From assembly GCF_026151205.1 (NCBI RefSeq), contig NC_087074.1, positions 11,947,182 through 12,011,181 on the forward strand: a stretch of DNA of 64,000 bases. The letters are read 5' to 3'. This DNA comes from Bolinopsis microptera (lineage: Eukaryota > Ctenophora > Tentaculata > Lobata > Bolinopsidae). A model generated the notes under the pieces. It had not been told where the DNA came from and did not search any database. It saw only the letters and a list, made by a program, of their open reading frames with translations. Below, in pieces: positions 35,273 through 46,583 of the stretch (its first letter is position 1; each line of letters opens with the position of its first letter). The translations under genes were made by a program, and so were the position numbers.

Positions 35273-35557
35273 CCCTTACTGAAAGGATCAAGAAAGCAAG
35301 ATGGAAGATGCTTGGGCACGTTCTCAGAAGCGGTGATGACACTCCCGCCTTCTTATCTTTAAGATTTGCATGTTTAGGATGTTTTGACTACAAAGGAAGG
35401 AGGGGCAGACCTCGTTCAAAATTTATTTGATTTATTATTAAAAGACATTATGACAAAACAAATTATTGTGATTGTAAATAAAAGATTTAGTTTAAGTAAT
35501 TTCAACGATTTAGTGTACAAAGCTCATGATAGACGTCTTTGGAGAAGTTATGGGTGA
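35273..35557 (+). pseudogene. LINE 3' coding remnant with a frameshift
   Basis: The frame reads LTERIKKARWKMLGHVLRSG and then KGRRGRPRSKF, the GHVLR...RGRPR tail of endonuclease/reverse-transcriptase LINEs. It shifts frame near 35426, then continues as NLFDLLLKDIMTKQ and AHDRRLWRSYG to a TGA at 35555. Reverse transcriptase is absent. Confidence 0.65.
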
Positions 35558-36278
35558 GTCGAGACTACTCGGCCACTCGATTTTATGATTTAATTTCTAT
35601 TATCTTGTGTTTGCTGTAAATAGTTGATTAATAATAAAAGCAGTGTTTATAATTTAATTTATTATTGTTATTATTTCAAATATAACAAAAGCTTGGCGGT
35701 CGATCATAGTTTCGCAACGTCTACCCCAAATTTAAAATTATTCTACACAGCCCATCTGTATAACATCAACCCAGGAAGTTATTAAAAGCAAAGCAGCGTG
35801 TGCGAAACCATAGTATCAAAACTTCCTTTTCTCTTAATCTCTTAAAATATTGTACTAAGAACTAAAACAAATTCAATTGGGAATTGAAAGCAGTCTTCAT
35901 TACGAAATTTAATACACATGACTCACTCCATGCACTAACAAAATTAAAATAATAGACCGAATAGAAATTACATCAAAGATCAATTAACAAGTATATTAAT
36001 TGAGTGTATCATTAATTAAGTCCTCCAAATCCAGAGCACTGGAAGAGAGGCTGGGTTGAGTGATAAGTGAAGAAGTGAGGAAAGCTCATTATAATGATCA
36101 CGTGAAATGTTACATGCTAGTGGAATGAGTATACTAGTATAGATACACCTGTAGGTACTTCAAGGGCTTTCCAGAGACTGGTGAAAATGGTGATGGGCTT
36201 ATATTACAGTATTTCGGTTGTAGTTGGAGCTAGGAGAGAAGTTGCCCAGGGTTTGGAGAGTAATTTGTTGTTAAGGAT

Positions 36279-36605
36279 TCAGACAGCCTGACAGGAAACA
36301 GTTACCAGAGATTTTGACGCTGCCGTTGGATTTATTTTTTGCACTTCTCTCCCAAGATGTGTATCGCGATTATTGACGTCCTCGGCGATTTTAAGTATGG
36401 TCTTCCTAATATCCGTAGAGTTGAACCAGAATCTGTTGGGGGTCGTTTCCACCACTAAATGCCCAGAGAAACCCAAAGCATGAGGTCCACACGAGAAGTT
36501 ATCCGTCTGCTGTTGGCACAGCATGGCATTGATATATTTCACATTCCTTGCTGTTGGATGTTCTTCTCTTGAACAGACGAAAATCCGGTCACCATCCTCA
36601 GGCAC
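36279..36605 (-). pseudogene. C48/Ulp1-like cysteine peptidase remnant
   Basis: The minus-strand frame contains CQQQTDNFSCGPHALGF, which fits the Q-x(5)-CG block of C48 (SUMO/Ulp1-type) peptidases, with the catalytic Cys after Ser. The His and Asp parts expected upstream are not visible, so this is a partial domain. Such domains are carried by several DNA transposons (MULE and KDZ/Zisupton families). It lies next to transposon remnants, so a transposon origin is most likely. There is no proper start codon. Confidence 0.45.
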
Positions 36606-37228
36606 TCACTAGATGATTTAGTTGCTACAGGAACTAGCAGGCGATTATCAATCTTCGTTGCTGGCTTATTTTCCTAAACTCTAAAGAGTGGAGGAATGGT
36701 AACAGGCTTCACTCCCTATTCCACTCACTGACTGGTCGAGAGGCCGACTTCCAGGCCCCCTCATTACTAGGGGGCCCAGGGAGATCAGATCATGTCACTA
36801 ATTAGTGACGTATAAATTAGTAATGTGATCCATCAGTAGAATTTAACTAACCTAGAAATGGTAGAGTTCACATGTACATCATAGCTGTGCATTAAGAAGT
36901 AAACATGATCTTTAAGATTTTGACCGCTCGACTCGTATAACTATATCACATAAGGGACATGAGCTCTTGCTAAAGAGGGGTTCTTGTATCTAGGGATGTG
37001 AGACGTACGTGCCAAAGGCATGCAACGGGGGTGAGCCGATCAAGTGTTCTTAGGTATATTATATACTGGAAGAGATGATAGACAATAGTATCGCATTCTA
37101 TCAACATGCCTACCTTCTCCAAATTCATCTCTGGTCGGACAGGATGTCAACAGCTACTCGACTCTGATGGATACATCTACTCCCGGAAGAAGGACAAGTA
37201 AAGGATTCAGCCCTCAAGTCTGCCTGGC

Positions 37229-37447
37229 TTTCACAGAGGATTTAAATCCCGAGTGCATCGCCCAAAGCCCTCTGTTCAAGAGTATGTGCGAGCTATCAAA
37301 GATCAGCAAGTTATTACCGACTTTCACATCGACAGGTTGAGTGTTGGCAAGACACCCGCTAAGAGGCGAAGGAATTACCATACCCAACTCCACGATATCT
37401 GTTCTTTTAGTATTGTGTGTGTACTTGTTAATTTAAATCAAAACTAA
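37229..37447 (+). pseudogene. MULE-type transposase C-terminal remnant
   Basis: The frame reads FHRGFKSRVHRPKPSVQEYV, RAIKDQQVITDFHIDRLSVG and KTPAKRRRNYH. The pattern W/F-H-x-GFxS...PS-x(4)-Y/F-x-x-A-x-x-x-Q...K/R-rich resembles the end of MULE transposases. The catalytic DDE part is missing. It lies between the TIRs of the element at 36751-39662. Confidence 0.5.
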
Positions 37448-37564
37448 GGGGTAAAACTGGGCTAGATATAGGGTAGAGTTCACATGTTCTGTAAATCGTA
37501 GCTGGTGGATCACATCACTAATTATACGGCACATCACTAATTATACGTCATATAATGATCTGAC

Positions 37565-39630
37565 AAGCAGCACTTGTCACAAGAGACAAAGGATCTCATC
37601 TCGGAGCGGAGTAAGGTCAAGCAGAAATGCTTGACCTTACTCCGTGATGGATTCAATAGATCTGAGTATTCTCTTGCTAATAAGCGTGTTAAGAAGAGCT
37701 GCAAGAAGGACGATGAGAACTGGGCTTTACGGGTTGCAGCCGATCTGGAAACAGCTTCTTCACACGGTCAGCAGAGGGAGGTCTGGCAGATGATCAAGTC
37801 CTTGTCAGGCAAGAAGAGTCGGAAGTCAACTGCTGTCAGAGATAAAACCGAGAAGTTGATTTCTGACCCCGCTGCTCAACGAAAACGATGGGGTGAGCAC
37901 TTCGCTGAACTACTAAACCCGCAGATAGGAGACGTGGACCTAGACAGTCTAGAGGTCGCACCATGTTTTCCGTATCTGAGTGATAGTGATTTACCCCCTA
38001 GCAGAACAGAGATCTCTGAGGCTTTAAAGAGTCTGAAGAATCACAAGAGCTCTGGAATTGATGAAATTTCCAACGAACAGCTGAAGTATGGGGCTCCTGG
38101 TCTTTTAGACAGGCTTGAGAAACTGTTTGCACGTGTTTGGGAGACGGAGAATGTGCCAGAGGATTGGGTTAATGGTATCATTGTTATTGTCCCGAAAAAG
38201 GGTGATACATCATTCTGCTCGAACAACAGGGGCATTACCCTACGCTCCACGGCATCAAAACTCTATCAGATAATAGTGTTGCGACGGATGAATGCGGGGC
38301 TTAAAGAACTGCTCGGAGAGAATCAGTGCGGGTTCAGGAAAAAAAGGTCTTGCATTGATCAGATTTATTCGCTCCGTACTATTATTCACAACAGCATTGA
38401 GTTTAACCTCCCCCTGTACTTAAATTTTGTTGACTTTAAAGCTGCATTCGATTCACTTAATCGGGAGTTTATCTGGAAAGCTTTCAGTCATTATGGCTTG
38501 CCCTTGTAAATACATTCGCATAATGCAAGCATTCTTTTGCGGCACCGTCAGCTCTGTCAGACATAATGGTGAGCTCTCAGATTGGTTTGACGTTACATCT
38601 GGTTCTGGGCAGGGGGATATTCAGATTTCAGGGTCCACCTATCTTTAATGTTTGCATCAACCTGCCTGCGCAGCGGGCTGAGAATAACAAAGTGTTGTCA
38701 CACGGGGCAGTGCTGCAGAGAGCTACCACCAGCTTTGGTCAGGATACAGTCGTCCTTGGATACTGACTATGCAGATGATTTGGCTATCATGGACAACACC
38801 AAGGACGGTCTCCAGGAGACGACTGATCTTTTATGCAAGTATGCGGCTCAGGCTGGCCTCAGAATCAATGCGAAGAAAACAGAGGTTATGGCCACCGGCA
38901 AGAATACATCACAGAGGCCGTATACTGAAGCCCAACGGTGGACATTACAGTGGGAGACACGGCTATCCAGCAAGTCAGCAACTTCACTTACCTTGGGTCG
39001 ATTATATCAAGTGATGGGACTATTGACCGGGACTTGTCTGCACGGATCCAGAAAGCCTCAGGAGCATTCAATCAGCTCGGTAATATTTGGAAGAATCGCA
39101 ATATCCAAACTAACACCAAAATACGGATATATGTTGCAGCGGTTCTAACAATATTACTTTATGAAGCGAAGTCTGGAACACTACTTCAAAGCAACTACAT
39201 CGCTTCGAAGTTTTCCATCAAAACTGTTTGTGGAGAATCCTTCGAATTAAATGGTTCCACCGGACGAGCAATGTTCAAGTGTTGGAGCGGGCAAGAATAA
39301 ACCCGGTTATAACCAACATCAGTGCCAACCGTCTTCGCTGGTTTGGACATGTTTCTAGAATGCCGGACACCAGGCTACCAAAGTATCTACTTGACTGGAC
39401 ACCTGCTCACGGCCGAAGATCACGTGGGCGGCCAAGAAAGAATTGGCGAACCTGTGTCCTGGAAGACGCAGTAACATTTACAGGAGATCCAGACATTGTA
39501 TTTGATAAGGTCCGAGAGTTGGCAGGAAATCGCAAGCACTGGAGAGAGATGATACGACATAAGCGGCAATTCCTTGGTACAGGCCACTCGAATGATCGAG
39601 GAGACCTTATCAAGTATCAAGTAAGTAAGT
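37565..39630 (+). mobile_element. 5'-truncated LINE with frameshifts and 10-bp target duplication
   Basis: The ORF2 region starts just after the endonuclease domain (MSQETKDLISERSKVKQK). It includes reverse transcriptase with NFVDFKAAFDSLNRE (motif A), a damaged motif B (SGSGQGD) and YADDLAIMDN (motif C), then the C-terminal RLRWFGHVSRMPDTR...RGRPRKNWRT. Frame changes near 38505, 38630 and 38940-39230 inactivate it. It ends in aagtaagtaagt. The same 10-mer ATGATCTGAC flanks both sides (37555-37564 and 39631-39640), which proves insertion by target-primed reverse transcription into the MULE-like element. An RTE-like clade is likely but not certain. Confidence 0.88.
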
Positions 39631-39985
39631 ATGATCTGACCCCTAATAATAGGGGGGCCTGGAATTCGTGCAGCCGTTTCTCATAAGATGTATGAATGTA
39701 ACCGACAGCAGTAAGTTCATCCCCGACATGTTATATAATGAATATCTGTACCTATTAAGCTCCTTGTGATTTTGCTCACACAATTGATGTGTTTATTCTA
39801 TTCCGTAGCAGCTGTGCACAAATATTCAAGCGATGAAATATATCTTATGGATTTTTAAAATTCACCTCGAATGAAATCTGTCAAATAAGATGTACTTATG
39901 GCTTACTGGGCGGCGCTCAGCCTGCACTGTCTTTCCGCCGAATCTCTATCTTTGATTATGGACATAAATATGGTAACTTGTGGCT

Positions 39986-40690
39986 TCACTTGGTTACAGG
40001 ATGGTCTCTAGGGTTGGATTTCACAGATTGAACTTTGTGGTTCAACAGCTCATCGAAGTTTATAACGCCGCCGAATTTAATGAATTGCGGGATCTTCGGT
40101 TTTGAAGAGTCTGCCAGCTTTCCTCCGTATGGTGGCAGCATACCAGGGAACTGCTTCTCGGCATGGCGGGCCACTTGGGAAGCAAAGACCACAACAGATA
40201 TTGACGGAATATGCTGCCATGATCTAAGGAACTGAACGTAATCCGATGCCCCTTCATGCAGGCAGAGGACCTTAAACCCTACACATATTCCATGTGGACA
40301 CATGACTGTGAGAAGTCCACCACTCTTCCCAGCAATCTGTACAAACTTTTTAGTGAACGAATAGTGATCTGTGTTGTGTTCTATTATCCTCTCCACCCGT
40401 TATCTCAGTGTCCCCTTCTTGATTAATTTAAGCATGTCAATGCATACCGTTGATGACGTTAGATCCGGTTTTCTGCTTGACGATCGATGTTCCACAAGTC
40501 ATCAAATTGTATGGGGTAGACATCAGGTTTGCCGTCAGAGCCTTTATCTATTGCTTTCACATCAAAGAGGATGACAGGGGAATGCCTCCCACACTCTCTA
40601 CAGGACAGAAAGTCTAGAGGTGTCTCCTTCATGCCCATATAGAGTAGGAAGGGATCCCTTAGGGTGTTGTTGGTAAGGTGGGGACTGTCG
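39986..40690 (-). pseudogene. Transposase-like protein remnant (HMGXB3/KDZ-like)
   Basis: Two minus-strand pieces follow one another: 40690-40450 with DFLSCRECGRHSPVILFDV (a CxxC pair) ending at a stop, then 40396-39986 with GGLLTVMCPHGICVGFKVLC, LHEGASDYVQFLRSWQHIPS and HAEKQFPGMLPPYGGKLAD. The CPHG...R/S-ARD...H motif recurs in transposon-derived proteins of early animals. I recall similarity to the C-terminal part of HMGXB3-type proteins, but this is uncertain. With the peptidase remnant at 36279-36605 it may be one old element that was split by the MULE-like insertion. Confidence 0.4.
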
Positions 40691-41774
40691 GACTCCTTTC
40701 GGAAAGATCGACTGTCTCGGATATGGGGTGTCCAATTAACAATGTCAGTCTGGTGAAGATGGTTTCCAGAAGCTGACAGTCTACAATTGTATGGTCGTTG
40801 TTATTGAACCGTGAACACCCCTTCCGAGACAACGGTGTATCGATATGAAGTCTGACAGGTGAAACAGAAATAAAAATGTATGTCAACAGTCGTCACTGCC
40901 TCCTTCTGTAACCACCTCCCCTGGCTGGTTACAGTGTGTGCAGATTTGCTCGAAGTTTTGACAGGGATTTGACTGGTTCCGTCTTACACATGAGTGGATT
41001 CCACTCAGTGGAATGCGTTTGTTTTCCATCGCATGTTTGCAAAACCTCGGTAAAACTCGGCTTGGTAAAGTTTTTATCGTACATTTTGAACGTTAAGATC
41101 TGACGGTTTCGATTTAAATCAGTAAAATGTACTACTATGATATGCCTTCATACTAGTGATTTGACTTTACATACTGGTGATTTAAGTACTGTTAGTGTTA
41201 ATCGACACTGCAATTCAAACATCAAGCATTTGTGAGATCAATAAACGTTGATAGAAGATAAACTGAAGTTTCACCCGGGTAACAGCTGATTATCAAGCCT
41301 GGAAACAAGTTATTTAGATGGATTTGAGCATGGCGAGTGACGACATATGTAACTCGAGATCACACATAAAATCGGCAATATCCAAGTATCCCGATGAGCG
41401 ACACGTGTTCACGAACAGTTTTTACACTTGTACTAACCGATTTGACAGTGCTGCATGTCTTGATATCAGGTTTTTTGATATCAGGCTTCTTGATAACAGG
41501 TTTCTTGATAGCAGGAATGCTCTCAATCTTCGACTACTCTTTGGCTGAAAAACAATAGTTATTTCAATGAATGTATATACCAAATGAAAACGAATGTAGG
41601 ATAGTACACATTGCTGCGATAAGTTATGAAGCGTGTAACAACATACTATGTTACATCGATTCTTTGACATTTGACAAGATATACTTACAGGAAGAAAATC
41701 ATATGAGCTCGAACTGTATGTATCTTGGAGCAATTTGTTCATTTGTGATGAAATACTGTTCCTGGGAAATACTG
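40691..41774. other. No gene recognised
   Basis: Probably the 5' part of the decayed transposon described at 39986-40690, followed by AT-rich DNA. A short run of gatatcaggtttcttgat-like repeats lies at 41460-41512. Confidence 0.4.
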
Positions 41775-41874
41775 TTTGACTTACATCTCAAAACTTATTT
41801 AATTTAACTGTTACTATACCTGCCGGCAGGTATAGTAACAGTTAAATTAAATAAGTTTTGAGATGTAAGTCAAA
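41775..41874. repeat. Perfect 100-bp palindrome without spacer
   Basis: The 50 bases 41775-41824 (tttgacttacatctcaaaac ... acctgcc) are followed directly by their exact reverse complement, 41825-41874. The centre is TGCC|GGCA. No mismatch was found on checking all 50 pairs. Confidence 0.95.
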
Positions 41875-41939
41875 ACCATGTAAATCTATTAAGTTGATCT
41901 ACCAAATAATGGTATAGGTGTTGTCCAACCGTGTCCATG

Positions 41940-42040
41940 TCGATTGGGCGACATCTGTCCGACAGCCGAATTAGGGATTTCGGACAGATGTGGCTGTCGG
42001 ACAGGAGTCGTTTTTGGCGACATCTGTCCGAATTTCGGAT
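41940..42040. repeat. Cluster of CGACATCTGTCCGACA motifs (left end of a dispersed family)
   Basis: Direct and inverted copies of CGACATCTGTCCGACAGC occur here, at 42975-43040 (partly), 43682-43715, 44055-44090 and 44990-45023. The outermost copies are inverted to each other and preceded by GATTGG (41943) and its complement (ccaatcaattgg, 44091 and 45022), as TIRs of a 2-3-kb element would be. Confidence 0.6.
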
Positions 42041-43680
42041 CATATTGTAATTTCAGTTCACATTCGTATTTCACAAGCTCACGGGTAATCTCGTGACGTT
42101 GCTCCCATTGTTCTAATGCTGATGTGATCCATTGAAATATAATCCTCGATATATGAATGACTAGTTGAGAACAGGAACGTCAGATCGTCCTAGCCGTAAA
42201 CTTACAAGCTGTCGATCACATCACAGGACATGAGTACATATAAGACAGCGGTATGTAGATCAGTTATCGCAATCCACAATTGCAACCAATCTTCAGTTTA
42301 TCCCTGGACGCAAACAAGGCTCGGCCCGGAGAACACTGTCCTGAATGGCTTCCGATACGTCTTCGACAAATAAAGAGACGATACCACCCACTGGAAATAT
42401 TCGGATTTCCGAAAGGGTTGCAGAGCACGATTCTACCGTGGAGAAACAACTGATTACTCCTACTCCTGACCGCACTCACCCTGCCCACCATGCTGAAACG
42501 ACCGTCCACGTCAGCAAACAGAACTTGAAAAGAAAAGCTTCTGGTGGAGATCGACCGACGAAATAACTCTTATCTGAATCAGTTGGTGGATTGGGTTACG
42601 AATCTAGAGCTGCCAGCTATCACCCCTCAACAGAATGGTACAGAAAAGCAGAAAAGCAGCAAACAGACACCTTTCTAACCCGAGAAACCCTTCTAATCTG
42701 GAAACCTTTCTAATCTGGAAACGCTCCCCATTCCTGCAAACTATATGCTCTCTACCGACAACGAAACAATGCTGCTCTGGGACTCTGGATGGGACGAAAA
42801 TACTCGACGATCTTTCCTTTGGGGTACTGCTAAGAACGCAGATCATATATTATATGGCGGACGCGGAGCATTGGGTAGATCATATCTCAAATTGGAAATG
42901 TTACGTATACAAATTAGCGAGTAACAGTTCATGAGTTCAGATCATGTCTCTAATTGGAAATGTGTTGAAATCAGATGATGATTTCGGACAGATGCCGTTT
43001 TTTTCTGGTACCCTGATTCGGACAGATCTCGCTGTCAGACACGAGTTGTGTTACCGTCCATGTCACGGCGCAAAGGCTCAGGTCGTTGCACTTTTAACAA
43101 TAACAATTTTAATGATTGTGAACCACTTACAACTGGTTTAGCTGGCAACCTCTGAGGTATGGATTTCGTCTCTACGACACCGGCTAAACGTTTAATCTGC
43201 GGTCAGATGTGTCCCATTAGCTTCAATTAAAGTCTATAATTCGATCGTGATAGTTAAAGTTTTAAGAAACACCAATAAAAGCAACACTTTTGGTTCATAC
43301 ATTTACGTAAAAAGCATGTAACTTTTCAAGTTTGTTATAATATCAAATATAATGGTCACCACGTCATCATTCTGTCGAGTTCAAGTTCCTGCAATTTAGA
43401 CTCTTAAAAGGTGAAAATCGATGATATCAATCACAAACAATCTTCCTAACTTAACTTGTTACAATATTTTAATTGTATAACTTGACAAAGACTTACCACT
43501 ACGTTCCCTACTGTAGCTTATGATATCAGTCAGTAGCTCTCCTTTCATTCAATTGTTTCAAAACTGACTTTCAGCAGACAAAGCTCCAAACTTTTGCTAT
43601 GCAGTCTATACAATGTAATTCAGTTAATATAATAATTTCAATAGATTCAAAATTAAACAACAATAAATCAGTTTGGTAAC
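42041..43680. other. Interior of the CGACATCTGTCC-bounded region; short unrecognised ORF
   Basis: A TATA-like tacatataag at 42235 precedes an ATG at 42345 and a 73-codon frame. In the next frame the sequence continues as NQLVDWVTNLELPAITPQQN to about 42657. No domain is recognised. The rest is AT-rich without genes. It may be a decayed transposon ORF. Confidence 0.3.
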
Positions 43681-43777
43681 ACGACATCTGTCCGACAGCG
43701 ACATCTGTCCGACAACACTATTTTCGTGTGTTTGAAGTGATATCTCAAATTTGGCACAAAGAAATTTAATCAAACTT

Positions 43778-45646
43778 GCAAAAATTATTTGTCTTAAAGC
43801 TATCTTACTATCTAGAAAGTTTCAAGAAAATCGTATCGTTGGATCTCCAGATATATGCTTTGGAACCACTGAAAACCACCGAATTGGATATATTTTTAGT
43901 GTTTAAGGTAATATCTTAAATTTAGCACATAGACACTCGCTCAAACTTACACAGATTATTCGTCATATAACCACTATACTTTATGGAAAGTTTCAAGAAA
44001 ATCGTACGGTAGGATCCGACATAAACTATTGTCCAAATAACCTATTTTCTGAGTCGGACAGATGTCGGACAGATGTCGGACAGATGTCGGCCAATCAATT
44101 GGAACCATCAAGGGGAATGAAATTAAATTATTGGATGACAGGAACTAGAAATAAATATACTGGAATATTGTGATTTCATGGAGAGGTCTAATTCTAATTG
44201 GAACCATCAAGGGGAATGAAATTAAATTATTGGATGCCAGGAACTAGATATAAATATACTGGAATATTGTGATTCCATGGAGAGGTCTAATTCTAATTGG
44301 AACCATCAAGGGGAATGAAATTAAATTATTGGATGCCAGGAACTAGATATAAATATACTGGAATATTGTGATTCCATGGAGAGGTCTAATTCTAATTGGA
44401 ACCCTGTACTTACACCTACATTCACAAGCATGCAAGCTCACCTGGTCCAATGAGCGGGAAACGGAGGACAAGGTCTGGTGACGTCATAGTCACGTGACCT
44501 CATAAGCTCATAATTAAGTGACCTCAGACCCAATCAATGATCAATTAGGTTCGGGTATGCTCAGCCCCCTGTCACCTGATCTTGAGGTGACGTACGACAC
44601 CTCGTTTACGCAATCAATGTCTGAAAGGCTACAAACGTAGCATATGAGGACAAAAGCGCGGGAAATTTTGGCACCACTGTAGAGTGGTGCCAAAATCGTT
44701 GGGTGGGTTCATGGCAAAAATTATTTGTCTTAAAGCTATCTTACTATCTAGAAAGTTTCAAGAAAATCGTATCGTTGGATCTCCAGATATATGCTTTGGA
44801 ACCACTGAAAACCACCGAATTGGATATATTTTTAGTGTTTAAGGTAATATCTTAAATTTAGCACATAGACACTCGCTCAAACTTACACAGATTATTCGTC
44901 ATATAACCACTATACTTTATGGAAAGTTTCAAGAAAATCGTACGGTAGGATCCGACATAAACTATTGTCCAAATAACCTATTTTCTGAGTCGGACAGATG
45001 TCGCTGTCGGACAGATGTCGGCCAATCAATTGGAACCATCAAGGGGAATGAAATTAAATTATTGGATGACAGGAACTAGAAATAAATATACTGGAATATT
45101 GTGATTTCATGGAGAGGTCTAATTCTAATTGGAACCATCAAGGGGAATGAAATTAAATTATTGGATGCCAGGAACTAGATATAAATATACTGGAATATTG
45201 TGATTCCATGGAGAGGTCTAATTCTAATTGGAACCATCAAGGGGAATGAAATTAAATTATTGGATGCCAGGAACTAGATATAAATATACTGGAATATTGT
45301 GATTCCATGGAGAGGTCTAATTCTAATTGGAACCCTGTATTTACACCTACATTCACAAGCATGCAAGCTCACCTGGTCCAATGAGCGGGAAACGGAGGAC
45401 AAGGTCTGGTGACGTCATAGTCACGTGACCTCATAAGCTCATAATTAAGTGACCTCAGACCCAATCAATGATCAATTAGGTTCGGGTATGCTCAGCCCCC
45501 TGTCACCTGATCTTGAGGTGACGTACGACACCTCGTTTACGCAATCAATGTCTGAAAGGCTACAAACGTAGCATATGAGGACAAAAGCGCGGGAAATTTT
45601 GGCACCACTGTAGAGTGGTGCCAAAATCGTTGGGTGGGTTCATGGC
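43778..45646. repeat. 0.93-kb tandem segmental duplication with inner 117-bp repeats
   Basis: Two copies (43778-44715 and 44714-45646) run from aaaaattatttgtcttaaag to gggtgggttcatggc, differing mainly in the number of GGACAGATGTCG units. Each contains three direct repeats of about 117 bp starting near caattggaaccatcaagggg, and near its end a 12-bp-stem hairpin TGGCACCACT-gtag-AGTGGTGCCA (44671-44696 and 45601-45626). Confidence 0.9.
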
Positions 45647-45917
45647 TAGAGCCCTTTTCACCGCCGTGAGTCGGGCGCGCGCTACTGCAAGCGCAAGGGC
45701 TCTGGATAGAGCAAGATCGTTGCTAGTATTGCGACCGCGTTTTTAGATCAGCACTGCCTGTTTAAATGCCTGAAGCATTCCCTTAAGAAGGTCCATCGAC
45801 GAAGGTCAATGGTATTTGTTTTGCCAACATGTAATAGCTTGTATCACGTTGCGACCCCCACGGTCGTTTCACTTTATCATTTATCGTCCGATCCTGACAA
45901 TACAGGGGGAGCTGCGT

Positions 45918-46415
45918 TGTATCACGTGGTGACCCCCACGGTCGCTTCACCCTGTAGCGTCTTCGACGCTACAGGGGGAGCCGCGCACTTCGTGCGCGGC
46001 GGGTCATACAACGTATGACAAGAGCTGCGCACTTGGTGCGCGGCGGGTCATTGTCATACGTTGTATGACCCGCCGCGCACGAAGTGCGCGGCTCCCCCTG
46101 TAGCGTCGAAGACGCTACAGTGAAGCGACCGTGGGGGTCACCACGTGATACAAGCGGGTCATACAATGTATGACAAGTAATAGCAATCTAGGTTCCTGGA
46201 TTTTATAACACGTTTGGGAAATTCACGAGAGACATAACATTATGGTCAATCTTTTTATGATGCATTAAATACAAACACAAAAAAAGTCCTTCAAAAGTGT
46301 CTTTTGTACACCTTGTCATACGTTGTATGACCCGCCGCGCACGAAGTGCGCGGCTCCCCCTGTAGCGTCGAAGACGCTATAGTGAAGCGACCGTGGGGGT
46401 CACCACGTGATACAA
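45918..46415. repeat. GC-rich hairpin element: inverted pair plus a third copy
   Basis: A unit of about 105 bp (TTGTATCACGTGGTGACCCC to GTCATACAACGTATGACAAG) lies at 45918-46022. It is inverted at 46050-46154 and present again in the inverted orientation at 46314-46415; a degraded direct copy is at 45838-45920. Inside each unit are three small hairpins: TGTAGCGTC/GACGCTACA, CCGCGCAC/GTGCGCGG and CATAC/GTATG. The first two copies can pair over about 100 bp. Confidence 0.85.
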
Positions 46416-46583
46416 TGTACACCCAGGAATGGAAAATTGTCTGAAACATGAAAATAATATGTGCTACTACGCAGCTATGACAGCAGCGTTTGATAAAGCA
46501 TTCGAATATTTCTTTCCTTGAGTGTGAAGTCATTTCTTTTTCTCTTGTGAGTTATTTCCTTTTGTGAGATACTATTGGCTTCG

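Larger units (their letters stand above)
36751..39662. mobile_element. MULE-like TIR element, split by a LINE
   Basis: The ends are CCAGGCCCCCTCATTA at the left and the inverse of CCAGGCCCCCCTATTATT at the right. Similarity continues inward for about 100 bases (AGATCAT, GACGTATAAATTAG, GTGATCCA). Taking out the LINE at 37565-39630 brings the right TIR together (bases 37500-37564 with 39641-39662) and leaves an element of about 0.84 kb holding the transposase-like C-terminus at 37229-37447. Long TIRs fit the Mutator superfamily. A 9-bp target duplication is not apparent. Confidence 0.65.
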
